Under the pieces are notes generated by a model. It ran no database searches and had not been told where the DNA came from. It was given only the letters and a program-made list of their open reading frames with translations. The position numbers and the translations under genes were made by a program. DNA of 64,000 nucleotides, from assembly GCA_029242545.1 (NCBI GenBank), contig JAQWTV010000155.1:1-64000 (forward strand), given 5' to 3'. Numbering within the stretch: position 1 is the first letter of the stretch; each line of letters opens with the position of its first letter. Source of the stretch: Roseibacillus sp. (GTDB taxonomy: Bacteria; Verrucomicrobiota; Verrucomicrobiia; Verrucomicrobiales; Akkermansiaceae). Shown piece by piece: positions 49,439 through 58,262 of this stretch.

Positions 49439-50821
49439 ATGTCCTACGATCTCGTTGTGATTGGTGGCGGACCGGGCGGCTATGTTGCCGCTATCCGGGC
49501 CGGGCAGTTGGGGAAAAAAGTCGCCTGTGTAGAGGTGGAGCGAGCGGGAGGGACATGCTTGAACTGGGGATGTATTCCCACCAAGGCATTGCTTAAAAAC
49601 GCGCACCTTTTCCACACTCTCAAGCATCAGGCAAAGGGGTTTGGTATTACCTTCGACAATTTATCCTACGACTGGGACGCCGTAATTGGGCGCTCTCGAA
49701 ATGTTTCCGACAGGCTCGCTGGGGGTGTTGAGTTTCTCTTTAAGAAAAACAAGGTGGACTACGTAAAGGGTTATGGCTCGGTAGTAGATAGCAACCACGT
49801 CGAGGTAAAGGCGAAGGACGGAAGCGTGCAGGTCCTGGAAACGGCTAACATTATCATTGCAACTGGCGGAAAGACTCGTGAATTCCCGGGGCTTCCTTTC
49901 AACGGCAGTAGCGTTATTGGCTCCCGCGAGGCCATGACCCTCCCTTCTCAGCCTTCGCGTATGGTAATTATCGGAGCTGGTGCGATCGGCGTAGAGTTCG
50001 CTTATATTTATAATGCATTTGGGACAGAGGTGACTCTGGTGGAAATGATGCCCCGGCTCGTTCCGGTTGAAGATGATGATATAGGGGACGCCCTCAGGAA
50101 GTCCTATTCGCGCCAAGGGATTAAATGTCTCACGGATACCAAGGTAATAGCTACCGAGGACGCTGGAGACTCTGTGAAGGTAACGGTAGAAAATTCCCGG
50201 GGCAGCGAGGTCATTGAGGCCGATGTCTGCCTCGTCGCGATTGGGGTCGTGCCGGTATTGCCTGGCGGCCAACTTCCGGAGTTTACGGACCGGGGCTGGA
50301 TCCAGATCGGAGACAGGTATGAAACTTCCATGGGAGGCGTATATGCTATCGGGGATATCGCGGGGCCGCCATGGTTGGCACACACCGCGATGTATGAAGC
50401 AACCCAGTGTGTTGACGGGATCTTCCTGCCGGAAGCAACCCCCAAGCGAGTGGGGACCTTTCCCGGGTGCACGTATTGCTATCCGGAGATTGCCTCCGTT
50501 GGTAAAACCGAGCGCGAGCTCAAGGAGGAGGGGATTGCTTACAAAGCGGGGAAGTTTCCTTACCAGGCGCTTGGAAAAGCTCAGGCGGCAGCGGAGACAG
50601 AGGGGTTCATCAAGCTACTGTTTGGAGAAGAGCACGGAGAGCTGTTGGGAGCACACATCATCGGCGCCAACGCAACGGACATTATTGCAGAAATGGGCCT
50701 CGGTCTGACACTCGAGGCGACGATTGAGGACTTTCATGCAACCATCCATGCCCATCCCACTCTTACCGAGGGCGTTCATGAAGCCTCGCTCGATGCAGAG
50801 GGCCATGCGATCCATTTCTAG
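49439..50821 (+). CDS. lpdA: Dihydrolipoamide dehydrogenase (E3)
   Basis: 460-residue flavoprotein disulfide reductase. N-terminal FAD motif MSYDLVVIGGGPGGYVAAIRAGQLG, redox-active disulfide GGTCLNWGCIPTK (Cys40/Cys45), NAD-binding motif MVIIGAGAIGVEFAYIYNAFG, FAD-contact ATPKRVGTFPGCTYCYPE, and the dimer-interface active-site base in ATIHAHPTLTEGVHE. It reoxidises the dihydrolipoyl groups of E2 with NAD+. It is not next to the E1/E2 genes but 23 kb away, so it may serve several 2-oxoacid complexes or the glycine cleavage system. Confidence 0.96.
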   Translation: MSYDLVVIGGGPGGYVAAIRAGQLGKKVACVEVERAGGTCLNWGCIPTKALLKNAHLFHTLKHQAKGFGITFDNLSYDWDAVIGRSRNVSDRLAGGVEFLFKKNKVDYVKGYGSVVDSNHVEVKAKDGSVQVLETANIIIATGGKTREFPGLPFNGSSVIGSREAMTLPSQPSRMVIIGAGAIGVEFAYIYNAFGTEVTLVEMMPRLVPVEDDDIGDALRKSYSRQGIKCLTDTKVIATEDAGDSVKVTVENSRGSEVIEADVCLVAIGVVPVLPGGQLPEFTDRGWIQIGDRYETSMGGVYAIGDIAGPPWLAHTAMYEATQCVDGIFLPEATPKRVGTFPGCTYCYPEIASVGKTERELKEEGIAYKAGKFPYQALGKAQAAAETEGFIKLLFGEEHGELLGAHIIGANATDIIAEMGLGLTLEATIEDFHATIHAHPTLTEGVHEASLDAEGHAIHF

Positions 50822-50915
50822 GAGTGAGGAGTCTGCTTTTTTCCTCTTGGTGAGATGACTTTCGGGTCCGGGTTGCGTAGGATCATGTCGATCCTGGAGT
50901 CTGGATCTGGTTCTC

Positions 50916-52526
50916 ATGACTGTTCCCGAAAGCCTCTCAGAGGATCCTGCGCCGATGCGGCTGGGAGACTATCTGCTTGGGGAATTGATTAAAGAGGACA
51001 GACATACTTGGACCTATCATGCTCGCCAAGGTTCCATGGATCGAGGAGTGGTGCTCGTCAGGCAGAAGGCTGCAGAAGTTGAGGAGCTAGGAGCGTCGTT
51101 TCTCAGAGACGTCAGAGCAAAGGCCGCGATTGAACATACCGGAATTGGATCTGTTTATGAGGCTGTGGAGAGCGGAGGAGGGCTCTACTGGACCCGCGAG
51201 CTTCTTGCAGGGCGTTCCTTTACTGAGCTCTGCGAACGGGGGCACAAGTATACCCCTCGGGATATTACGGGATTTGTGAAGCAGCTGGGAAGAGCAATGG
51301 CTCATTTAGAAGAGCGGGGCATCAAAGCGGCCCCCCTCGAGGCAGCCGATCTTGTCCTGGGGGAACATGGAGTTCTTCGCATCCAGAATCTTGCAGTTGC
51401 AGGCGAGCGGAGCCCGGATGAGACCGCTCGGGACCTTAGAGCGGCGGCAAGCCTCATGCATGATCTGCTGCAACCGGTGCTGACGGGGGCTGAGCTCTTT
51501 GGGGGCACCCGCTTGGGGCGGCTTTTTGGGTTGATGATGGGCGAGGATGAAGGGGTAAGAATGAGTTGGACACAGGTTGCAAATACGGCACAGGAGTTGG
51601 AGCAATCCCTGGCCTCTGAGGTGAGGGCGGCGGCGGAGGAGCTCTCGAAGGCCTCTCGCGGGCGCCGGATAAAGAGGTTTGGGTTCGCAGGAGCTGTGGG
51701 AGCGATTGTAACCGTCTTGGTGTATGCGCTGCTGTCAGGGCTTGATCGCGATGCGCCTTTTGCCAGGGATCTGTCTGGGATGGTTCCCATTCCGGGAGGC
51801 GCTTATCGAAATCACGAGGGAAAACCCACGACGCTTTCTTCCTTCATGATAGATGCCCATGAGGTCACGATCGCGGAGTATGTTGAGTTCCTTGACGCTC
51901 TGGAGGGAATGGGGGCGAGCGAGGGGAGGGCTTATGACCATGGAGGCCAGCCTCGGACGAAATTAGATCATCTTCCGGATGATTGGCGCATGGTGCTGAG
52001 CGCGGCACGCAGGGGGGCAACTTTTAATGAGCTCAAATATGATTTGAATCACCCGGTGACAGGCGTCGACTGGTGGGATGCCCACGCCTACGCCAATTGG
52101 AAGGGAGGTCAACTGCCGACCTTGAGAGAATGGCTGGCAGTGGTGGCTCTTGATGACAACGTTAGTCCCTATGTAGAGAGATGGGGCCCCGTCGATCAGC
52201 CCCCTCGAAGCCCGGGCAAGCTCAAGATCCACGGATTGGCCGGGAATGTAGCAGAGTGGACCCGGGATTCGGAGCGCAATCCGTCTTTTCCGATGAATGC
52301 AAAATCCCCGGTAGTATGTGGGGGCTCTTTTCTCGCTCCGGAGAGCGGGGCGTCTAGTCGAACATGGCTGCAGACGAGATCTCTTCGTCGCCGGGATTTG
52401 GGCTTTCGAATTGTTAAGAGGCAGAGCGCCGGGGAGGCTGAAGCAGAGGTGGAAAAATCGAGCAAGGGTGAAAATCAAGGCTCGGAAGGCGAGTTTCCCT
52501 TGCGGTCAGAGGACGATACGACGTAA
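50916..52526 (+). CDS. Membrane pseudokinase fused to an FGE-sulfatase-like domain
   Basis: 536 residues. Residues about 15-240 have a protein-kinase fold (LGDYLLGELIKEDRHTWTYHARQG ... VVLVRQK), but catalytic residues are missing. The VAVK lysine is Arg49. HRDLKPEN reads KAAPLEAAD, with Pro140 at the catalytic Asp. DFG reads QNL. One transmembrane helix follows (about 255-275). Residues about 285-500 are an FGE-sulfatase domain (MVPIPGGAYRNHEGKP; MIDAHEVTIAEYVEFLDAL; HPVTGVDWWDAHAYANWKGGQLPTLREW; VAEWTRDS; GGSF), without the Cys pair of true formylglycine-generating enzymes. So it likely senses or binds a ligand outside. It probably does not mature the sulfatase at 37317. Confidence 0.8.
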   Translation: MTVPESLSEDPAPMRLGDYLLGELIKEDRHTWTYHARQGSMDRGVVLVRQKAAEVEELGASFLRDVRAKAAIEHTGIGSVYEAVESGGGLYWTRELLAGRSFTELCERGHKYTPRDITGFVKQLGRAMAHLEERGIKAAPLEAADLVLGEHGVLRIQNLAVAGERSPDETARDLRAAASLMHDLLQPVLTGAELFGGTRLGRLFGLMMGEDEGVRMSWTQVANTAQELEQSLASEVRAAAEELSKASRGRRIKRFGFAGAVGAIVTVLVYALLSGLDRDAPFARDLSGMVPIPGGAYRNHEGKPTTLSSFMIDAHEVTIAEYVEFLDALEGMGASEGRAYDHGGQPRTKLDHLPDDWRMVLSAARRGATFNELKYDLNHPVTGVDWWDAHAYANWKGGQLPTLREWLAVVALDDNVSPYVERWGPVDQPPRSPGKLKIHGLAGNVAEWTRDSERNPSFPMNAKSPVVCGGSFLAPESGASSRTWLQTRSLRRRDLGFRIVKRQSAGEAEAEVEKSSKGENQGSEGEFPLRSEDDTT

Positions 52527-52558
52527 ACCCACAGCTCCAGTTTCTCAATCCTGACCTC

Positions 52559-53443
52559 ATGCGCTTCAATCTAAGGCTTCTCTCTCTGATCTGCTTGGTC
52601 ACGGCAATACTAAACCTGAACGACGCATGCGCCCAGGTCCAGGCAAGCCTGAGCATGTCGAAAAGGGAATACATCGCTCACGAACCCGTAGTGGCAACTG
52701 TGACGTTAACGAACAATTCAGGGCGCGACCTCCTCATTCATACCGAGGAACAGACGAATTTGAATTGGCTCGATTTTGAAATCAAAAACTCCCAAGGGAC
52801 TGCTCTTAGTCCGCTTGCGGCCATGAATTTCGGAGCTGTTAAAATCCCAGCGGGGCGCAGTATCGCAAAGAGTGTTGACCTTACGGGAGCTTTCCGAGTT
52901 ACCGAGCCGGGCAGATTTCGCTGCAAAGCAGTGATCAGGCTTCCTGGTAAGGGGGGGAATTTTGTCACCAATACGACGTATTTCAGCGTGACGCTTGGGA
53001 GGCAGGTTTACAGCCAGCGGATTGGGAATCCAGAGCTTGGCAACGTCCGCGAATACAGGCTCTCAATCCACAATTCTACCCGGAAAGCATCCCTCTATGT
53101 TCATCTTGTGGATATCCGGACCGGCCGCAACCTCCAGGCCTTTCGGATGGGCGACGTCATCACCAGCAAGTCACCAAAGGCAACTGTCGACAGAGAAAAT
53201 AATCTTCACGTGCTCTCTTTGGTGGCGCCTAATCTTTATGCGCATGGAACCGTTACTCCGGCGGGAACATATCTCGGCACGAAATACTACAAGCCTGCCG
53301 CAGGGCGGAAGCCCGCCTTGGCCACCTTTAACAACGGGGAGGTCATGATCTCGGGGGGCATCTCTTACGACCCTAAGGCGGAAGCTCAGAGCAGGGCGCG
53401 CCTTCGAAAATTGTCTGAGCGGCCTCGCATGACCTTCCGTTAA
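52559..53443 (+). CDS. Secreted beta-rich protein of unknown function
   Basis: 294 residues with signal (LLSLICLVTAILNLNDACAQ). It is Ig/CARDB-like at the start (YIAHEPVVATVTLTNNSGRDLLIHTEEQTNLNWLDFEIKNS) and then a further beta domain (VRVTEPGRFRCKAVIRLPG; FRMGDVITSKSPKATV). It begins 32 nt after the pseudokinase-FGE gene and may be co-transcribed. No family recognised. Confidence 0.55.
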   Translation: MRFNLRLLSLICLVTAILNLNDACAQVQASLSMSKREYIAHEPVVATVTLTNNSGRDLLIHTEEQTNLNWLDFEIKNSQGTALSPLAAMNFGAVKIPAGRSIAKSVDLTGAFRVTEPGRFRCKAVIRLPGKGGNFVTNTTYFSVTLGRQVYSQRIGNPELGNVREYRLSIHNSTRKASLYVHLVDIRTGRNLQAFRMGDVITSKSPKATVDRENNLHVLSLVAPNLYAHGTVTPAGTYLGTKYYKPAAGRKPALATFNNGEVMISGGISYDPKAEAQSRARLRKLSERPRMTFR

Positions 53444-53552
53444 CGGAATCTGGGCGCTTAGTGGGCCCGGCTTTTTCGAAAAATCTTCCCGCGTGCTCTG
53501 GCCTTGTCTAAAAAGAAATTGTAGCTGAAACGTTCTTTCCGCTCTGTTGTCC

Positions 53553-54170
53553 ATGCTTATTAACCATCCCCTGTTCCGGGCCGCTGCGCTGTCTGCCTTG
53601 ATCCTTCTGGTATGCTCTCCCGTAGTATGGGCGGGTTATTTCAGCCGTGTTGTGGTTGATCCAGGCCATGGAGGTGATGACCGAGGAGGGCGTTCGGGGA
53701 AGGTATACGAAAAGCACCTGGCCCTAGACACGGCAATGCGTCTGGAGCATTACCTGAAGGCGAAGGGCTACCTGGTGACCATGACCCGCAAGAGCGACAC
53801 CTTTATTTCTCTCGCCAAGCGTGCTGCGATCGGAAACAGGTTCAAGGGAGCGATCTTTGTGAGTCTTCACTACAACTACACTTGGCGCCGCTCTGTTTCA
53901 GGGCTGGAGACTTACTATTACAGCCAGGCGGGCAAGCCACTTGCCGAGGCTATTCAGGAGGGCATGTTGAAGCGAGTAGGAGGTCGTGACCGTGGAGTTA
54001 AATATGGACGATATTATGTCCTCAGGGCATCGCGAAATCCCGCGGTGCTGGTAGAGGGGGGATTTGTCAGCAATTCCAGAGAGAGGTCTCGTATGAAGAC
54101 GGGCGCCTACCGGGACGCGATCGCTCGAGGAATCGCGGACGGAATTATCAAATATCGCTTCCAACGTTAG
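53553..54170 (+). CDS. N-acetylmuramoyl-L-alanine amidase (Amidase_3)
   Basis: 205 residues with a signal sequence (ALSALILLVCSPVVWA). It is a zinc amidase that cuts the sugar-peptide bond of peptidoglycan. Motifs: VVDPGHGGDDRGG (first zinc His), Glu in EKHLALDTAMR, the second His in VSLHYN, and the catalytic Glu in AVLVEGGFVSN. ATG 53553 is preferred to the in-frame TTG at 53547. A run of envelope genes follows on the same strand. Confidence 0.88.
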   Translation: MLINHPLFRAAALSALILLVCSPVVWAGYFSRVVVDPGHGGDDRGGRSGKVYEKHLALDTAMRLEHYLKAKGYLVTMTRKSDTFISLAKRAAIGNRFKGAIFVSLHYNYTWRRSVSGLETYYYSQAGKPLAEAIQEGMLKRVGGRDRGVKYGRYYVLRASRNPAVLVEGGFVSNSRERSRMKTGAYRDAIARGIADGIIKYRFQR

Positions 54171-54232
54171 GACAGGGCGGATCCAGCTGGTCCGCGGAGC
54201 GCGATCAACCCATACGCAACAAACTCCGGGAA

Positions 54233-55720
54233 ATGGGCCTGATCAGTTGCCATCAAATGCGCGAGCTGGAAGAAAGTGCATTCCGGAAGGGCATATCCGC
54301 GGAGGGCCTGATGAATAAGGCCGGCATGCGCATCGGAGAGACCCTGGCAGACCTATATCCCAACCCTGGGACGGTCGTTGCTTATATTGGGAAAGGGAAC
54401 AACGGGGGCGATGCTCTTGTGGCTCTCAGGGTGCTTCGGGCCGCTGGATGGAAGATTGCGGTGCGGAGCGCCTTCAAGCTCCTTGAGTTTGGGGTTCTTC
54501 CCCGTCAGAAGCTTCGGGAACTCGGCGAGATAGAGGTTCAGCGTGATCCCTGGAGATTACAGATCGGCCAGAGTCCTCTGCTCCTTCTCGATGGCTTGTT
54601 GGGGATTGGGGCAAATGGTCCCTTGCGGGAACCGGTTGGCGCTCTTGCTGCGGAGATGAATGCTCTCCGGGACCGCGAGGGGGCAGAGGTTGTTTCCATT
54701 GATGTTCCCTCCGGAGTGAATGCTGATGATGGAGGGGTTGCCCAAGGAGCTGTCAGGGCAGATCTAACTGCAACTATTGGCGTTCCCAAAAAAGGGCTGG
54801 TAGCAGACTCTGCCCTGCCGAACGTTGGGCGAATAGAGGTGATCATCTTGGAGGAACTTCCTGATTTGAGCCCTGGAGACGATCTGACTACCGGGCCAAA
54901 GCTGCGAGGCCTGTTTCCCCCACGGAACTTTGGAACCCACAAGGGGGAGGCCGGACGAGTCGGGATCGTAGCAGGATCGCGCGGCATGCTGGGGGCGGGT
55001 AGCCTCGCGGCCCTGGGCGCGTTGAGGGGTGGTGCAGGCCTTGTGACTCTTTACGTTTTGGAAAAGGATTATCCGTTCATGATTTCAACGGCCATTCCTC
55101 CGGAAGTTATGGTAAAGGCTCTTTCCAGCTATGTTGATCTGAAGGAATGTTCTCATTCGGCTCTCGTGATTGGGCCAGGCCTGAATGGGATGGAGGGACA
55201 TGAAAGAACTGCATTGTTGAGCGTTCTGGAGAGCTCCGGGTGTCCTTTGGTCGTAGACGCGGAGGCGCTAAATCTCATTTCCGCTGCTGGAGTTTCCGGG
55301 AGGGTTAAGAGCCACATGGTCCTGACTCCGCATCCGGGGGAAATGGAAAGGATGTTTCCCCGGGCTAGGCAACTCGGCCGGGCAGAGTGTGCCCGGGAGT
55401 TTGTGGAATCCCACCCTTGTACACTTCTCTATAAGGGAGCGAGGACGATTGTGACATCCGCCGGTGAGGACCTTTATTACAATGTAACCGGGAATCCAGG
55501 AATGGCTTCGGGTGGGCAGGGCGATGTCCTCAGTGGCCTCCTGGGGGCCTTGTTGGCTGGGGGCATGGCGGGCTTGAATGCAGCCCGTTCGGCAGCATGG
55601 CTTGCGGGGCGGGCTTCCGAAATTGCGGTCAAAAAACACCAATCCCCGGAATCTCTCATCCCGAGCGACACCGCCCACGCGCTGGGGGCAGCATTTCGGG
55701 CACTACGCCACGGCCCCTGA
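54233..55720 (+). CDS. nnr: Bifunctional NAD(P)HX epimerase/dehydratase
   Basis: 495 residues, the fused NnrE-NnrD form. The N-terminal YjeF epimerase domain has IGKGNNGGDALVALRVL. The C-terminal ADP/ATP-dependent dehydratase (ribokinase-like) starts around 225, with GIVAGSRGMLGAGSLAALGALRGGAGLVT, VVDAEALNLI, TPHPGEM and the catalytic GNPGMASGGQGDVLSG. It repairs hydrated NADH/NADPH. Its neighbours do not suggest a specific extra role. Confidence 0.94.
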   Translation: MGLISCHQMRELEESAFRKGISAEGLMNKAGMRIGETLADLYPNPGTVVAYIGKGNNGGDALVALRVLRAAGWKIAVRSAFKLLEFGVLPRQKLRELGEIEVQRDPWRLQIGQSPLLLLDGLLGIGANGPLREPVGALAAEMNALRDREGAEVVSIDVPSGVNADDGGVAQGAVRADLTATIGVPKKGLVADSALPNVGRIEVIILEELPDLSPGDDLTTGPKLRGLFPPRNFGTHKGEAGRVGIVAGSRGMLGAGSLAALGALRGGAGLVTLYVLEKDYPFMISTAIPPEVMVKALSSYVDLKECSHSALVIGPGLNGMEGHERTALLSVLESSGCPLVVDAEALNLISAAGVSGRVKSHMVLTPHPGEMERMFPRARQLGRAECAREFVESHPCTLLYKGARTIVTSAGEDLYYNVTGNPGMASGGQGDVLSGLLGALLAGGMAGLNAARSAAWLAGRASEIAVKKHQSPESLIPSDTAHALGAAFRALRHGP

Positions 55721-55777
55721 ATTTCCGCTTTTCCCAGAACTAAAAGGGGGCATCCTCGAAACAAGAATTCAACGATC

Positions 55778-57307
55778 ATGAGTGTGGTATTGCGCCGATT
55801 GGCACTTCTTTTTGGGGTGTTCCTGATTGCCTTTCTGGCAGTAGCTGGCCTGCGGAAGCTGCCGGGTATGGCCGGGCTCTCGAACCTGCTGAAATTCGGA
55901 TCGAAGGATCCAAAGGAAAACTATGTTCCGGAAAGTTATACCCTCAGCAAAGAACCGGCGCTATCTCTCGGAGAGGTGGAATACCTTGCGGCCCTTGACG
56001 AGGAATTTGCCCGACTAACTGCCGCGGTAGTGCCTTCGGTAGTTTCTCTGCAAACCGAAGGGGTGAAGCGAAATTTCATGCAGGACTGGCTTGGCCGGGT
56101 TTGGGTCGACGAAGGATATCCCGTCCGCGGGATTGGCTCAGGGGTAGTGGTCTCAAGAGAGGGTCACGTAGTAACAAACGAACACGTGACCAACGGAAAA
56201 TCGAGAATCACTGTTACCATGCACGATGGGAAAACCTACCCTGCGGTTGTGATTGGTGAGGATCGGGCGCTGGATGTAGCGGTGATTCGAATCAAGGCGG
56301 ACCGGGAGTTTGAGCCCCTTAGCTTTGGGGATTCAGATCGGGTTCGCCAAGGGCAGCAGGCCCTTGCTATCGGCAACCCCTTTGGCCTCGGGGAAACCGT
56401 GACACGAGGAATTATCTCAGCTAAGGAGAGGACCATTTCTGATCGCCAGCGGGATCTCTTTCAGACGGATGCGGCGATCAACCCTGGAAACTCTGGAGGT
56501 CCGCTGGTGAACATTCTAGGCGAAATCATTGGGATCAATGTCGCTATTTACTCCCCTGACACTGAGGACGAGGGTTTCGTTGGGATCGGGTTTTCGATCC
56601 CCTCTAATGACGTACGTGAGGTCTTCGAACAGATCCTCGCCAAAGGCAGGGCCACCCGGGGGTGGCTGGGGGTTCGCTGCTATGACTGGAACCCTCTTAT
56701 CCGCGAAAAAGTGGGGTGGTATGAGAGTGGCGGGGTCTACATCCAGGATATTGTTCCTGGATCCCCTGCTGAGTCTTCAGGGTTATTGCCCGATGATGTG
56801 GTGGTGCGCTATAACGGCAAGGTGGTTGAGACTAGGGTTCAATTCTTTACCCAGATCCAGAGGACTCCGGTTGCTCGTGAGGTGGATATCATGGTCTGGA
56901 GAAATGGTGAGGAGTTAACCCTGAAAGCGACCGTTATTGACGCAGAAGAATCCGAAATCCTGACCCAGGTGCGAGGGTCTTCGGAGCGAAGTGTATCTGA
57001 TCAAGCGGTCATTAGGGAGATTGGCATTACTGTGCAGGGACTCACTCTGCTTCAGCGGACGCGTGGCGGGAGGGGGGTTCTGATCTCGGGAATCCATCCT
57101 GAGGGGCAGGCCGCGAGGAGAGGACTACGGGGAGGAGATATGATCTTAGAAATTAATAATATCCGGGTGGATCAGCCGGGTGAGTTTTATGACAAGCTGA
57201 TCTCCTCAGTGCTTTCTCAGCAAACCTCATTGACGGTGCAGCGGGGAAGGCAGGTCTATCGAGTGAGGCCCTTTGATCAGGTGCGCCTTCTGGAGAAGAA
57301 GGAATAG
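55778..57307 (+). CDS. HtrA/Deg-type serine protease with two PDZ domains
   Basis: 509 residues. An uncleaved N-terminal anchor or signal (LFGVFLIAFLAVAGL) precedes the trypsin-like protease: His136 in VVTNEHVTN, Asp166 in DRALDVAVIRI, Ser239 in NPGNSGGPL. PDZ1 lies at about 290-385 (IVPGSPAESSGLLPDDVVVRYNGK), PDZ2 at about 410-500 (GIHPEGQAARRGLRGGDMILEINNIRV). Degrades or chaperones misfolded envelope proteins, and could cut anti-sigma factors ahead of the RseP at 7265. Next gene is the M23 peptidase. Confidence 0.93.
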   Translation: MSVVLRRLALLFGVFLIAFLAVAGLRKLPGMAGLSNLLKFGSKDPKENYVPESYTLSKEPALSLGEVEYLAALDEEFARLTAAVVPSVVSLQTEGVKRNFMQDWLGRVWVDEGYPVRGIGSGVVVSREGHVVTNEHVTNGKSRITVTMHDGKTYPAVVIGEDRALDVAVIRIKADREFEPLSFGDSDRVRQGQQALAIGNPFGLGETVTRGIISAKERTISDRQRDLFQTDAAINPGNSGGPLVNILGEIIGINVAIYSPDTEDEGFVGIGFSIPSNDVREVFEQILAKGRATRGWLGVRCYDWNPLIREKVGWYESGGVYIQDIVPGSPAESSGLLPDDVVVRYNGKVVETRVQFFTQIQRTPVAREVDIMVWRNGEELTLKATVIDAEESEILTQVRGSSERSVSDQAVIREIGITVQGLTLLQRTRGGRGVLISGIHPEGQAARRGLRGGDMILEINNIRVDQPGEFYDKLISSVLSQQTSLTVQRGRQVYRVRPFDQVRLLEKKE

Positions 57308-57351
57308 GCTGGTTCGCCGCGTTTTGGCGGATAGGCTATGGAGCAAGTCGA

Positions 57352-58197
57352 ATGTGGGCTGGTGGCCGAGTCCCCGGATCGATGGTTGTTCAAGTTATGG
57401 GACGTGGTTTTCGCAGTGAGCTTGTGGTGGGGCTGTGCATCTTTGTACTCTTTCTGATAGGAGCTATTTTTTTCAACAGTCCCCGCCCGCGTGACCCGAT
57501 TCAGTCTCTTCGGTCCTGGCAGGACGCGGATGCTCCTCCGGGATACCCAGTGGGAGCGAGAGAAGGGGAGGGCGGACGGATTCCCAATTTTGATCGCCAG
57601 TTCACACTACACGATGCCTTCAGCCGCTTCCTTCTGCCTCCGGTGGCATTACTGGACCAACCGCTGGGCTCGGAAACAGGAGCGTTTACTTACAATGCGC
57701 AACCATTCTTCGAGCGGAACGAACGAGTACAAATGAACCACCTCGGGGAGGACCTTAACGGGATTGGAGGAGGGAATTCAGATCTTGGGGATCCCGTATA
57801 TGCGATTGGAAACGGCCATGTTCTTTTTACGAGTGACCGCGGGGGCAATTGGGGAAAGGTGATCATCCTCGGCCACCGCCTGTCAGATGGGCGGAAGGTG
57901 CACAGCCTTTATGGGCATCTGGACCAAATTGGGGTGGCTGTTGGTGGGACTGTTGCGCGTGGACAGAGGCTGGGGACGGTGGGAACTGGAAATGGCGCCT
58001 GGCCGGCCCATTTGCACTTCGAGATCTACGAGGGAGCGTGCATGGACCCTGGATCAGGATATGCCCTTAGCAAGGGGAACCGAATCCACCCCGGTGAGCT
58101 GATTAAGTCCTCCCGCCCTATTGGCGCGGAAGGGGTGGGAATAGCGCCGTTAGGGGTTTTCGAATCGGCGCAAAGAGTGTTTCAGCTCGTCGAATAG
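57352..58197 (+). CDS. Membrane-anchored M23 (LytM-like) peptidase
   Basis: 281 residues. A transmembrane helix (ELVVGLCIFVLFLIGAIFF, about 25-43) precedes a linker and the zinc peptidase domain: His/Asp in MNHLGEDLNG, then YAIGNGHVLFTSDRGGNWGKVIILGH, LYGHLDQIGVAVGG and the HxH motif PAHLHFEIYEG. All M23 zinc ligands seem present, so it may cut peptidoglycan crosslinks. The start could be 57352, 57382 or 57397; the membrane helix is included either way. It is the last of a same-strand run from 49.4 kb. Confidence 0.82.
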   Translation: MWAGGRVPGSMVVQVMGRGFRSELVVGLCIFVLFLIGAIFFNSPRPRDPIQSLRSWQDADAPPGYPVGAREGEGGRIPNFDRQFTLHDAFSRFLLPPVALLDQPLGSETGAFTYNAQPFFERNERVQMNHLGEDLNGIGGGNSDLGDPVYAIGNGHVLFTSDRGGNWGKVIILGHRLSDGRKVHSLYGHLDQIGVAVGGTVARGQRLGTVGTGNGAWPAHLHFEIYEGACMDPGSGYALSKGNRIHPGELIKSSRPIGAEGVGIAPLGVFESAQRVFQLVE

Positions 58198-58262
58198 AGC
58201 AGATTGATTGTCGCGGGAAGATCTGAGGGAAGAAGCGAGCCGGAAGGGCGCGACCGGGACTG

